Source of the DNA: Cordia subcordata | Lineage: Eukaryota; Streptophyta; Magnoliopsida; Boraginales; Cordiaceae | DNA: 64,000 nucleotides | Assembly (NCBI GenBank): GCA_028554755.1 | Contig: JAPTOF010000006.1 | Span: forward strand, 242,501-306,500 | Reading direction: 5' to 3' | Part shown: one piece after another, positions 25,018 to 37,700 of the stretch | How the letters are laid out: each line of letters begins with the position of its first letter | Position numbering within the stretch: position 1 is the stretch's first letter | Notes under the pieces: model-generated | What the model saw: the letters and a program-made list of their open reading frames with translations, nothing else | The model's database searches: none | What the model was told of the DNA's origin: nothing | Translations under genes and position numbers: made by a program

Positions 25018-26513
25018 AGATTCAATTTTTTATCCATTTAAATGTTTCAAACAAATTATATGAATTATTTTTAATAGATTAAACAATAATAATATATATA
25101 GGTTTAATTATACTGGCAAAAAAATTAGACCTACCTAATAAAAAGATTTGTAACCATATGGTGAAAAAAGCCCAGTGTCGCTACATATAGCTAAATAGTA
25201 TTAAAACCAACTTTTTCATATGATTTAGAATAACTTGCTATATTTTATCAAAACAAAATAGAAGCTAACGATGTCACTATACTTTAAATACTATATAATG
25301 AATAGACTGCAATATATATGATAGCATTTAAGTAGTCAAGTTCATATATATGTGTCAATTGGCATAATTACATTTAGGGTTTAAAATTAAATTACAGATT
25401 AGAAAAGAATTTTAAAGAATTTTACATTTTCAGAATGAAGGATTTCTATTTTTTAAAAATATATTTAATATTTTAATGTAATAAACCATCATAAGCTCCA
25501 TTCGGATTTAGTAAAAGAGAAGCAACATGCTAATAGAAAGTAAAAAAATAACACGCTAATAGTGATTAAGATAACATTATAAAAATATTAAAAAAAGTAT
25601 TTTTAAACAGGAAGTTTAAATAGATAACAAAAACATGAATAAATAACATAAACCGAGATAAAGATACTGTAACAGAGATGAATAAGCACAACCCAAAGCA
25701 TGTATAAGGGATTAACATTTGTAGTAAAAAAATCATTTTGGAAGAAATGATAAATACGATTTCAAAAGAAGATAGTTAAGCGAGAGGAACGAAATAAAAT
25801 TTAATAGCTGAAAGTCTACAGTGTGTAATAATATATGTGGTTGAAAGTTTTACATAAAAAAGTCACAATATATAATATAGGATTTGAATATAAAAAAAGT
25901 GTGAATAAAAAAACGCAATTTGTCGATATTAACCAAAATTCAATTTATCATAAATAGCACTAATTTTTTTCATAGTAAAAGAAATCAATTAAAATGAGTC
26001 AAGATTTGATAACAACCAAATTAGTGAGTTACCATATATATCTACAATTCATCAAGATTGCGTGTCATAATTTTCGGTTATAATATGTAAAAATTAAAAT
26101 AAATTAGCAAATGAATATAAATCTCGCTGAATAAGGCAATTATATAAATATGGATGAAAAGTCATATCATGCCATCAAATTTGCCTTCAGACGCAGCATA
26201 TCTGAAGCAATATTTTTGTGTCATGATTTTCAGTTACTATTTGCATGGATGTCTTGACCTGTTATGCTGAAAAATTATGCATATATCAATGAGAAAGAGG
26301 ATACATGAATCTTTTAATTTTGGTAAGCAACATTGTATATTCTATATTTTATATTTGTATATTTTGTTTTATCTAAAAAGTATGTTATATATTTGCATGT
26401 TTTATTTTATAGATACTATAATAATAGAGGGTTATATTTGTACAACACTTGTCATTTTATGTGGGTGACACTTGTCAGTATTATATTAAATTGGGTTATT
26501 CTATATAATATAG
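25018..26513 (-). mobile_element. Helitron-like element, inverted copy 2 (3' truncated)
   Basis: This is an inverted relative of copy 1. ACAAATTATATGAATTA, AGATTAAACAATAATAATA, TTAGACCTACCTAATAAAAAG, ATAACTTGCTATATTTT, GAAGCAACATGCTAATAGAAAG and GATTAAGATAACATTAT each match copy 1 in reverse complement. Similarity spans nearly the whole copy but stops before the hairpin end, so its 3' terminus is missing. The two copies form an inverted repeat of about 3.1 kb. Confidence 0.55.
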
Positions 26514-26975
26514 TATAAATAATGTATGCTTTAGGGAGCAACATTGCCCAATTAATATTCTATACTACTATAAAATACGAATATGTACTTTTATGTATGA
26601 GTCCAGAAATATAAATACGTGTTTTTTAACTTTTCCGTATATCAATTGTAAAGATTGTTGCAGAATCAAAATTTCCAAGTCAAACAACTTAATTGGAGTT
26701 TGTATTTACAGGGTGTATTTAGGGTGCTTATAAGCACCTAGAAAAAATATCATTTAACATACTTTTTATTATTTAAACACCCTCTTAATTGAGAGTACGT
26801 AAACAACATTTATTGTAAATCTATATAATGTCAAAAAAAAAAATGATATGCTAATCTGTGATATTGCTTGAATTACATTTACTTTTTTATAATATATATA
26901 TATATATATATATATCTATGTGACAGCCTACAAATAGTTTAAAAGATGTGCAGGATAAAATGTTTCCCATTTAAT

Positions 26976-27199
26976 TTGACTTGCTTGAATTGATTTTTTG
27001 AAGTAAAAAGTATTTTTTGAAAAAAAATATATTTTTGTAACAATTATTTGACTTAACTTTCAAAAAAATTGAAACTATGAAAAAAAGCTCAAATACACTT
27101 TTTTTCTTAAGTCAAAATTTTTAACTTTTTTTAAAAAACTTTTTTTAAAAGTTATTAAGAAAAAGTACTAAAAAAAAAAAAACTAATCCAAACTAACCC
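26976..27199. mobile_element. Inverted-repeat element, family B copy 2
   Basis: The left end is CTTGAATTGATTTTTTGAAG; the right end reverse-complemented is GGTTAGTTTGGATTAGTTTT. It shares GTAACAATTATTTGACTTAA and GAAACTATGAAAAAAAGCTC with the other copies, in inverse orientation to copy 1. Non-coding. Confidence 0.6.
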
Positions 27200-29224
27200 T
27201 GCTGTGCACTCTTGTAATGAACAAGCCACCTCAAAAGCCAAAGAAAAAAAAAAAGAAAAGAAACAGAAGAAGAAAAAAGCCGCCATAGCAAGATAAAAAA
27301 AAAAAAAAGTAAGAATTTGTAAGCTATGTCAACTAAAATTAATTGGTCTTTTACCAAATTGCCGTCTTCTTTTTCTTTTTCCAGTTATCTTGGTTTTGAT
27401 AACCAGACGCATGTCCAAAATTGTCAATATATTTCTGGTGTCGTGGTCCATTCTTTTTCTTATTGTAAATTAGATTATTAAACATTTTAAAGCCTAATTC
27501 TTACTCCTTTCATTAAATTATTTTTATTACAACTAAAGGTGTAATTTGGTAATAATTTTTTGTTTTATATATTTCGAATCTAAACTACAACTGGAATAAG
27601 TTGGAGATTTACTATTGATCCTTCATAAGTAAAAAATTACTACCCATTTCTTTATAAGAGGAGAATTATTAATCTATTCAAAAGAATTTATTCTTATCAC
27701 GTGTTTTGTTTTTAAAAATAGCTAAAGTTATCCAAATACCAACTTTAGTCATTTGAACCGGTAAAAAAAAATATTTGTATGGCTGTTCCTTTTTCATATT
27801 CTTCATGCGCATTATTATAGTGGAAGTCGGCAAGCTTCACAAATTTTTATTATCTCAAGCCGTCGAGTTTTTCCACCATGGGAGGTGAAAAAAGAGAAAA
27901 ACTCGTACAACTGAAAACTTGACATGTCGACTGCAATCTCAACCTAAAGCTATGTTATACCATTTTGGGTAGTCGAACACGGATAGAGAATTGATAATTA
28001 ATTAAAGAAATTGTGAAAATATAGTTTAAGATATAAGAACTTTATCAAATACTTGAATACAGAGATATGATATTGTATAATTAATAAAAATGTTAACTCT
28101 GTGTACAAAAAAAAAAAAAAAGGGAGAGTCTAATAAAGTACAAAAAACCTTCCTCACAATTTAATAAATTTTCTTTAACAATTGATTAAACTTTGAGCTT
28201 AGCGAATTGTCGTGTCTTTCTTGAATTGTGCAACTTTTTTTACAGTATCGTCGATTCGTTTCCCACAAATTATGGTGCATATTCCGATCCTCAATAAAAA
28301 AAATTGGAGCAACATATATACATAATATCTCCTAGCTAGGACAACTTAAATTTATGGCATGTGATTTAATTTCGCCTACTATATTTGGCAGGCAAGATGT
28401 AAAGTACAGCATCTTTAGTCAGAGCTCCGACTGAACAATATCCCATGTGATTTTAATTGGTATTCGCGTGTCAAGGCTTAATTTTAATGAGGCTGATAGT
28501 ACCCAGCAAAAATGAGTGTATATATACACACACACACACACAAAGGTTAGAGCTTTCTTTAATTTATATTACCGACAAGAAAAATAAATATTAGTCATGA
28601 TCAAAGTAGATACAAGTAAGTTGGACGGAGACCAGAGCGTTGACAGAAAAAAAAAGAAAAAGAAAAAAGAAAAGATGGAGACCACAGATGAGAGCGCACT
28701 CTTAAAATTATACAAATAATAATTTGTGGAGAACTGAGAGAATAAAAATGGGATGGGGCTTTGATCTTGAAACGTGCACGGTCGAGGGATGGGAGTGGCT
28801 GCAGTGTGTCGACGGCGGTGCGTGTAAAATTTTAGATTGTTTAATATTCAATGGTGGGTTCATGTTCAACTGTGGGCTAAAATGACTTGCCACGATTTGT
28901 CTACTTTATAGATCTTTATTGTCTTCTTGATGCCATCCATGTCGAGAGATAACTCTCTCCTCACTTATCGTTTTTTTTGTCGGCCCAAGTTCGACGTAGA
29001 ATTGTTTATAGATTGTGGTTTGTGTGATAAATGAGTTTCGATATTAATTTGATATTATTAAATTTTACATAGTTAAGAAGTCTAACAATTATAATTTAAA
29101 TTGATTTATAAAATATGATTAAAATTAAGCTAATGGGTGTATTTTGTATTAAAAAAAAATTAAATTTCCAAGTTTAATTATTAATGGACCGTTGATGGAG
29201 ACAATCACGTTGACGGTAACTTGG

Positions 29225-29260
29225 AAAAACAAACAAACAAACAAACAAACAAACAAACAT
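29225..29260 (+). repeat. (AAAC)n microsatellite
   Basis: About nine AAAC units in a row, about 550 bp upstream of TTG1. Confidence 0.85.
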
Positions 29261-29802
29261 AGCTTCTATCGATTGGTTATGGTTTCTCGAGGTAAACGAG
29301 AATAGAGCGAATTGGTCCAAAAGTGAGCAAATTACAAAATTAGGGCCCAGACCAGTATCAAACTTGAAACCAAAGGAAAATAGCCCAATGCAAGCATAGG
29401 ACCAATTGGGAAAAACACCATTGTTTTTGTTACAAACAAAAGTAAAAGCCTCAGCAGTCAGCACTGAGAAAACCAACAATCCAGTATCTCTATCTATTAA
29501 GGCCCACATGGAATGAGCTCGTTACTACTACATGAGGTGAACATGTATTATGCTGATTTCTTTTTTCTTTCTCTTTTTGGTTGGAATTTTGTCAACCTAC
29601 CAGTCAAAATTGATATGCGTTACGTGTGTAGTAGACTGGGTCAACGATAATGCTTTGCTGTAGTAATGGCCGCTTCAGTCCTCCGTCTCCCACAACAGCG
29701 CCAAAAAAAAAAAAAAAAAAAAAGAAGTCCCTTAGAAAAGCTTAAAACATCCAACCCCAGAAATTTAAAAAGATTTTTTTTAAAAAAAAAAAAAAATTTA
29801 AA

Positions 29803-30813
29803 ATGGAGAATTCAGCACACCTCCGATCCGACAACCTCGTAACGTATGATTCACCATACACCATCTACGCTATGGCGATCTCATCCGCACCCCCCATCAA
29901 CCGCCGCCGCAACATCGCCGTCGGAAGCTTTATCGAGGAATTCAACAACCGTGTCGACATCCTCACTTTCGACGATGAGACTCTGACCCTGAACCCTACT
30001 CCAAACCTCACCTTGGACCACCCTTACCCGCCCACCAAGCTCATGTTCAACCCCAATCCATCCTCCTCCTCCTCCTCCTCCCTCTTGGCTTCCTCCGGCG
30101 ACTATCTCCGTCTTTGGAAAGTCAACCCCGTCTCCGTTGACCAGCTCACCACCCTCAACAACAGCAAAACAAGCGAGCTCTCGGCCCCACTAACCTCATT
30201 CGACTGGAACGACGTGTTCCCGCACAGAATTGGAACCTCCAGCATAGACACCACTTGTACAATCTGGGATATCGAAAAGGGTGTCGTGGAAACTCAATTG
30301 ATTGCACATGATAAAGAGGTCTACGATATCGCTTGGGGTGAAGCTGGTGTTTTCGCATCCGTTTCGGCTGATGGATCGGTCCGAATTTTCGATTTGAGAG
30401 ACAAAGAGCACTCCACCATTATATACGAAAGCCCTCAGCCCGATACTCCCTTGCTAAGATTGTCTTGGAATAAACAGGATTTAAGGTACATGGCAACAGT
30501 TTTAATGGATAGTAATAAGGTCGTGATATTGGATATTAGGTCTCCCACCATGCCTGTCGCAGAGTTGGAGAGGCATCAGGCCAGTGTCAATGCCATTGGT
30601 TGGGCACCGCAGAGTTATAGGCATCTTTGTTCTGCCGGTGACGATGGCCAGGCGCTTATTTGGGAGTTGCCCACCGTAGCAGGGCCAAATGGGATCGATC
30701 CCATGTCCGTTTACTCGGCTGGAGCTGAGATTAATCAGCTTCAGTGGTCTGCAGCATTGCCTGATTGGATTGGTGTTGCATTTTCCAACAAGTTGCAGTT
30801 GTTGAAAGTTTGA
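29803..30813 (+). CDS. TTG1: TRANSPARENT TESTA GLABRA 1 (WD40 repeat protein)
   Basis: WD40 scaffold of the MYB-bHLH-WD40 complex, which controls anthocyanin and proanthocyanidin synthesis, trichomes and root hairs. It is a single uninterrupted exon of 336 aa (Arabidopsis TTG1 is 341). Diagnostic stretches are [84 protein letters not shown] and [12 protein letters not shown]. Downstream the run from [18 protein letters not shown] through [54 protein letters not shown] and [20 protein letters not shown] is almost unchanged from known TTG1. WD-type repeat ends are LWKV, IWDI, IFDL, ILDI and IWEL. A Ser run (about residues 86-93) replaces a variable loop. The start codon follows A-runs at 29770-29800. 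Confidence 0.97.
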   Translation: MENSAHLRSDNLVTYDSPYTIYAMAISSAPPINRRRNIAVGSFIEEFNNRVDILTFDDETLTLNPTPNLTLDHPYPPTKLMFNPNPSSSSSSSLLASSGDYLRLWKVNPVSVDQLTTLNNSKTSELSAPLTSFDWNDVFPHRIGTSSIDTTCTIWDIEKGVVETQLIAHDKEVYDIAWGEAGVFASVSADGSVRIFDLRDKEHSTIIYESPQPDTPLLRLSWNKQDLRYMATVLMDSNKVVILDIRSPTMPVAELERHQASVNAIGWAPQSYRHLCSAGDDGQALIWELPTVAGPNGIDPMSVYSAGAEINQLQWSAALPDWIGVAFSNKLQLLKV

Positions 30814-32781
30814 GGTAAACAAAATATGGGGGTTGTTAGTTTCTTTTTTGTTGCTTGAGTAGTTGTTTAAGCATGTGCGTTTGATGTAATCGAAGAGTAT
30901 CTATGTGGTTGACTTGGAGCTAATCATCATGTATCTGAATTTGTGATGGTTAGATTTTTGTAACAAAGTTGTTGTGTTGTTAGATTGCTCAGTGTAGTGG
31001 TTCTTCTGTTATGCTGTCTATTGATGCTACTGGCGTAAGATTGATCCATAATACAGAATCTGTAGTTGCAACCTTGAACACGGTATTAGAATCGACAATT
31101 GAAACATAGCAGCAGCATGGTTTCAATTGTTGTTATTGCTATTTTCAGCTGCTAGTGCTTCTCACCCGTCCTGGATTATTGGTTGCATGTCTGTGTATAA
31201 GTTGTCAAAGCAATGTGCATAAATATGTTTGGAGCCCTTTCGATATGTTTGAAAAGGGAACTGCTTTTGCACAAGAGATATACTGCAATTATATTTGAAA
31301 CTGTACCTGGACAAAATGAACATGTGGTACCAGTTGAATATTGACTGATTTTTTCAGTGAAGAAAAAGCTAGCTGGTATTTTTCACTTGTATCTCTTCAA
31401 TAACCGGTATCATCTTTTTAAGACTCCGGTTTTGAGTAATTATGAAGCCAACTCCATTAGTAGTTTGCATCTCAGCCCAAAGTTGTAAAAGAAAAAGAGA
31501 TACTGGAGTACAGAAAGAAAAAGATCTACTTTGTTATCTTCCTAAGTGAAACAATGGGGTTTATACAGAATAGTGGATATCCTTTGGCGCCATGCGTGTA
31601 ATGCTCATTCATCATTTTTTACCTGTATAAAATGCACCAACTTAGCGTGGGCTTTTGATTTTTTTTTTTTTTTTGGGGATAAAAGATGTTAGATGATCAA
31701 TTTTCTGCTTGATTCATATATTTATTATATATAGTTTGGTTTAGGAATTTATATGATAAAAGAGCTGCTAATATCACCTAATAAAATCATTGTCGCTCCT
31801 TGATGGAATTAGTGTTCTGAACTTTTCTTTGTACGGTTTTGGTGGATTATAATTTCTCCTTGCCTTGCTTGTGTGGAACTAGAACCTCCTAAAAATTTTG
31901 GATTGAGAATTACCACCAAAAGATGTCTTGATCACCACTTTTGGGGCTTTACTATTGGAGGACTTGGTGGGATGATTGGGGTGAAAGGGGAGGATTGGGA
32001 TGGAAGATGAGGAAAATGCCAAAGAAAATCATAATGATAAATATTTCTGCCTCTATATAACTAGTAAAACATGTTAGCCATTCATTCAGCAAGCAGTCTT
32101 GCCTGACCCCAAACAAAAATCATAATGATAAAATAAGTTAGAAAGAAAACTAAATATGAGAGAAGGAAAAGAAAGTTTTATACATATATTATTTGCCTTG
32201 ATTGTGGTTTGCATTGGGTTTCCCTTGAACTGAAGAACAGAGGAGGCAACCATGACTGCAGAAAGGGGTCCATTTGAGTCCCATAAGCTTTACAATAATT
32301 AATGGGTGGAGATGGACATGGGAATTAAAGATTCCTTGGGTAAGAAAGCAGTTGAAATCCAGCCTTTTTATCGACCCCTTTTTGTCCTGTTGGAATCTCT
32401 AGCATTACCCTTCTCCAAGAAGCTAAGTTGAATGTTTCTTCCACTTTCCACTTGGAGAATCCACTAGGTAGATACCCTCTAGCTCATATTATATTATTTC
32501 CTTGCCATCTTACCACTTTATTAAGTTTAAAGCATGCAAAATTAATAAGTTAGAACTATTTTAAAGAAATTAAGAAAAAGACAAGATAAACAACTCAAAC
32601 TTGCTTTCATTTTCACTCGTGATAGAGGATTATGATCGTTTGTACAATAATTAACAAGAAAGTTAGCTAACACTCTAACAACATACCAACATCACAACTA
32701 TAATTAAGTAAAAGAAAGATATTTGTAAGATGCTATATACTAATATATTTTAGCTAGGTACCAGCTAGGAATAACTAGTCC
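30814..32781. other. Intergenic, TTG1 to NHL pseudogene
   Basis: The first few hundred bases are TTG1 3' UTR-like. The rest is AT-rich without recognisable coding, RNA genes or repeats beyond short T-runs. Confidence 0.5.
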
Positions 32782-33390
32782 TCATACTGTAGTAGAACAC
32801 TGACTGTCTTGCTTAGAATATAATGGAGCAGATGGTGATGACAGAGAAGAAGATGGTGCAACAGGCATGACGACAGCAATGCAATTAACATTTAACCTAT
32901 ATCTCCCAGAAACCCATGTTCCCACCTTCTGTTGTAGCCCGTCCATTCGCCTTCAGATTCAGCAACAGTTTTCCTACTGTTTGATCGTGTGCCACTTCAT
33001 ATCCAATTGAGGAACCCACTGGCATCACCCTTCCTACCAAAGAGGCTGATAGAAGGTTGCTGTCTTCGTGTCCTTGGTAGAATGGTTGAAGAGAGGCGTC
33101 GAGAGTAATTTTTTGGCTCTTGTAAGATGCATATACTTGTAGCTCCTCATAGTAAATCCCCACTTTCTGATTCGGATTCTTGGATAGTATTGTCAGTTGA
33201 ATGGAGGAATTGAGCATGTTAGCTTTTATTAGTTTGGTTTGATATATTTCAACTTCTTTGAGAGAGAACTGAGGTTTGCTAGGATGTAGGATAAAGCCAG
33301 AAGAGGAAGATGACCGATAGCATTAACAGAAAGAATGTGGAGACCAAGTAGGAGAGCTTCTTGCAGAATCTTTTGAAAGGCTCAAGCAGA
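32782..33390 (-). pseudogene. NDR1/HIN1-like (LEA_2) protein, frameshifted
   Basis: NHL proteins are plasma-membrane proteins with one N-terminal membrane span and an LEA_2 domain, tied to defence. Minus-strand pieces are: a hydrophobic segment (LSYLVSTFFLLMLSVIFLFW) around 33300-33365; then, in another frame from about 33290, ILHPSKPQFSLKEVEIYQ; then NSSIQLTILSKNPNQKVGIY, the family hallmark (N)PN(x)(I/V)GIYY; then YQGHEDSNLLSA and VGKLLLNLKANGR. After a one-base shift near 32944 comes KVGTWVSGRYRLNVNCIAVV to the stop at 32782. There are two frameshifts and no in-frame start codon upstream of the membrane segment, so I call it a pseudogene. Sequencing errors are possible because the second shift falls in a CCC run. 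Confidence 0.7.
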
Positions 33391-34708
33391 TAGGCTTACT
33401 TTTCCTTTTTTATATTTTTAAGCGCTCTGCACTGACTTGATAGATTGCGATGTGATATTGCACTTTGGTGAACAAGTTAATTTTGATAGGGAATGCAACT
33501 AACGGATGTTAGATACCTAATCAGTTATTAGTAAGAATAGAAGTAAAGGCTTAAAGACTAATAATGTATGTGTGTGGTTTTAGTTGTTAAATATACATGT
33601 GTATATGTACATATGTATATAGAATTTTTGTTTTTATCCTGTTCAACTAAACCGAGGGGTTGGTGATTATTGAAGATGACACTAGCTCAATCTGGCTAGC
33701 AAGATTTCTGTATTATATTAATGCCGATATACACCAAATCTACAGTAAATATCGTATAGCGAGGTACAGCAGTATACATACGTACCCACTTTCCAGCCGG
33801 AATCTTATAAAGGCCACTTTTAACATTTATTGCGTTTAGAAAAGTTTAGGCTGCTGCTAATTATTAACAAATAGCCAAGTTTAATGACCCATCAGCGGGG
33901 GAAAAAAAAAAAAGATACAAAAAGAATTAATAGCCAAGTAGCCTGCAATCTAGTTTCTAAAATAACCCTTGATACGCTAATCAAAGTGATGCAAGGTTAT
34001 TATAAGAAAATGGTGGATCTTTGATTGTAAAAGCTCCCCAGTATGCCACCTTTATAGTGGCTTTGACTTTGAGTTACAACTGTATCCACAAAGATTTTAG
34101 GATAACTTTGCTTTTTGGATGACGCAAATATCTTATCCCATTTAAAAAAAAAAAAAAAAAGATCTACACCGATGTTGCAGCATGCAGCATGAAAGAGAAC
34201 ACTAATGTACTGATTGGTTATGATTTCTGGAAAAATATAAGGGTTGCAAGAAAATTTTGAACGGAGTAACTTAGATGAATAACAAGAAAGTTGGATATTA
34301 ATAGGTTTTAGTTTAACTTTTATCGTCAATGAAAGAATGGAAATGTTGCTCAACAAAAAAGCCTAACTGCAACAACGCATACAATACCTATGTATTAACA
34401 AAAGAGTAAAAGCAAAATGGCAGCAGCCCTCTTCATTATGTATACATATACAAGTAGAGAGAGAATTGCCTACTCAAAACAAAGATTCTAATTGCCACCT
34501 TAACCAGAGTTTCTATGTCAAAACAAATACAGATGATCTAATTTTCTCCAAGGCTTGAACAGGGCAGTCATGTCAGCCTAGCACCTTTATCAAACTGATC
34601 CATAAAGGAGGGCCAGAACACGAACTGATCAAACTAATACCTTCACTCGTCATATTTTCCCTTACTTTCCTCACTCTCCTTGTGATTTCACTAACAACCA
34701 GGCACCAA
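33391..34708. other. Intergenic, NHL pseudogene to PRR5-type gene
   Basis: AT-rich with A-runs (33901-33913 and 34143-34160). The right part is probably PRR5 3' UTR. No gene is supported. Confidence 0.45.
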
Positions 34709-37700
34709 CTAGGCGCTGCCGGTTGGTGGCTCATTAGGCACTTGACGGACAAACTGTCCCTTTACCCGTGGACGCTGCTCCGCAAGTTTTTTCCTGCTTG
34801 CATACCTCACCTGTGGGTAATCATGAAGGATAATTATAATAAGAACGAAAAGGCTAAGAAGTTCATCTCTATCAGAGTATAGCACATAACATTCATATTT
34901 TGTATAGATATATAATCACAACGATGATATTGAACAATCTGTTGAAGATTAGAAATATCTTCAGGTAACTTGAACAATGTACATGTGATTATGGTGCATC
35001 AACATTTGCAAGCAACCAGACAAAGCAATATTCAAGCACTTCATAGCATCTTTAACAAATGATAGAAACTTGATGATTACCTTTTTCTCATAACACCTCT
35101 CTTTGCGCTTCAAGCGAAATTTGGTCAGAGCTGCTTCTCTTTGAAGAGATCGATGAGAAGTTCCATCATGATCAGGAAAAGTTTCTTCCTTTCCACATTC
35201 TGAGGTGGCCCTGATGACTGTATTTGTATTCGCATTGTCACTGCTTCCATAGCTGATGTTGTGGAGATGGCTCACACTTCTGTTACAAAAGCTGGTATTT
35301 GCACTTTGATCAGTAGGAGAGAAATGCCCACGATCCTCCAACTTCTCCAGTCTATGGTCCTGTTTATTCTTGCTTTGGACGGTGGCATCACTAGTCATTT
35401 GATCCATCAGATTATTATACTGCTGAGAATTTCTTGGTTGCTGGTCCTGTGGACGAATGGTATTTGGTTGAAATGAAAGTTCCTGACCACAGGCAGAACC
35501 TGGACTCTGCAGTGGTGATGGTCCTGATTGCATACAAAATATAGGAGGTATCACCGGACCAAAGGCATTGCTTAAATTCTCGAATCTTATACCTCGCACT
35601 GGAATTGGAGCTGGTAACGCTCTCTTGTGAGGAGAAGGAAATGCAATTTCAGCTTGTCCTGGTTGAGCAGTAGCCAAAGGGATGTGTCTCTGGGAGCTTG
35701 GCGATGGCGCATGAGCATCAGAGTTATAATCAAGGGTGTGATTAGATAATTGCCTAGGAGAATTATTTACGTAGCCTTTCTGCTGATCACAAGTGCTGGG
35801 CGATGTGGGTTGTCGAGGCTGCAATGGCTTATTAACATACCTGAATCGTCAAATATATCCAGACATTAAATAACAAGCTCACATTGTCAAACATGAGCGA
35901 TATTAATTTTAGGATTTTTCTAGCTATTTTACAAAATAAAGAGACGGATGCTCCCAAGAATCTCTGTGAGCACTTGTTGATGCATATAAACCAGTCTTAA
36001 CTTCAGGACCACCAATGACATAAATTGAATTTGTGCACAGATTACTCTTACAAAGAACGAAGAACGAAAATAAGTATATTTGATTAGAGATATTGGTTGT
36101 TGAACAGAGATCAAATCTTGGCCAAGACGCTGGATATTGGTCACCATAATCATCAATCATCAACCACAAAAATATATACACTGAGAAGAAGAAAGACATG
36201 ATTTTTCCATCCATCATGCGTTGATCTTTTCATATGGAAAAACAAAATGAATATCATTAGTGTTATATGTATGAATATATTTACCCGACAGATTCATATG
36301 TGTGTGTATACATATGTATATAGAGAAGAGTAAGCAGCTGGAGTGGAGATGAAGGAGAAGTCTGACAAGTACCTTAAAAAAGAAATCTAACCTAATGCGT
36401 TGGATATAATCAGTGACAAAGCTATGTTAACAAAGGAGGCAGGGCTTAAGTTTCCAGTCATCCTGTAATTTCGATCAGAAATTTCTGAAATTATTAGAAT
36501 GACTGGCTGAAATTAGAACTCTTTCTTAATAAAACAATGACAAAATATTTCATCTCAGAATCACGATTAAGAAACTAAAATGGTTGTGATAGACTACAGG
36601 TGATTATATAGTTAGTTAATAAATTATATTCAAGCACATATACATGAAAGGTTGATGAGGATAGTTTCAATATCTCGAGTGTTTTTGTTAACAAAAACAA
36701 GTTTGTCTAGCACATAACAATGAACAAGTCAGAGCATCAGTATTCCTATGAAGGTTTAGGCATGGAAACTCACCTAGAAAAGGCTGATGCATCGGAGTGA
36801 TTTAACCCATGATTCTCTTCCATCCCTTGATTAACAGAGCCACAAGGATGTGATCTTCTCAAAGAAAGATCCAACAGAGGTGGTGAATCTATCTTGTTTG
36901 TACCAATATTTGAAGCAGAATTTGCATAAGTACATTTGAGGTAGTTGTCGAAAGCTCCAATCAAGTCGATCGCCTCTTTAGAAGAATTGGCTAGGATATG
37001 ATTGCTGTCCAGAGTTTGAACAGTGAATTTCCCACGTTGCCAGTGATTCTCAATATTCATGTCTTCTCTTTGGGTCACTGTCTCACAATTTAATCCAGCT
37101 ACAGCTTGTGGTCCTATTCCAAAATCATTTCATACAGATGCTGAATATTTTCCTTTATGATTCAGCAGAGGACAAGTTACTGACTGGGAATGCCTAAAAG
37201 AGAAATGTAACTTTTACCAGCTGCATCAGTGTCAAGCATCTGCAAATCATCGTTTTCTTTAAGGTTTTCTTCTTGCTCCTGCATATTTATGTCACTTGAA
37301 TGGGACCTGCTCCCTTTTGGTTGTGAAATGTCCTGCATGCATTCCATATCTGCCCCTTCAATATCAATCTCTGGCTTCATGCAAGAGCTCTGCACAGAAG
37401 TCCAAACTGAAATTGTGGCATGAAATTCAATCTTTTTTGACTACCTTTACTGAAAGAACAATTTTGCAACCACAGAATAATTGCAATTTTCACATGATGA
37501 TCTGACTTCAATAAAGAACCTTTAGTATTACGCTGTGAATAATCTTTTCCAGCCATTATTGAAATGTTCTCTTCTCCCTCTCCTTTTATGGTCAGATTGA
37601 ATTAATACTCGAGAGAAAATAGTCCTTCAATTCAATTCCTAAGCTATATGTCATCTTTCTCAAACAAAAATTTTTTCTCGAGTATATATTACCTGAGCAT

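Larger units (their letters stand above)
26514..29802. other. Intergenic, Helitron block to TTG1
   Basis: AT-rich spacer without a supportable gene. It includes TA and CA microsatellites (about 26893-26915 and 28528-28542), a family B inverted-repeat element (26976-27199), an AAAC tandem tract (29225-29260) and A-runs just before TTG1. The TTG1 promoter and leader must lie at its right end. Confidence 0.5.

Noticed and set aside
28708..28893. 61-codon minus-strand ORF rich in His/Ser/Pro
   Set aside because: Short and isolated, with no family match or promoter context.
30155..30822. Minus-strand ORFs opposite TTG1
   Set aside because: Shadow frames; the plus-strand TTG1 sequence is unambiguous.
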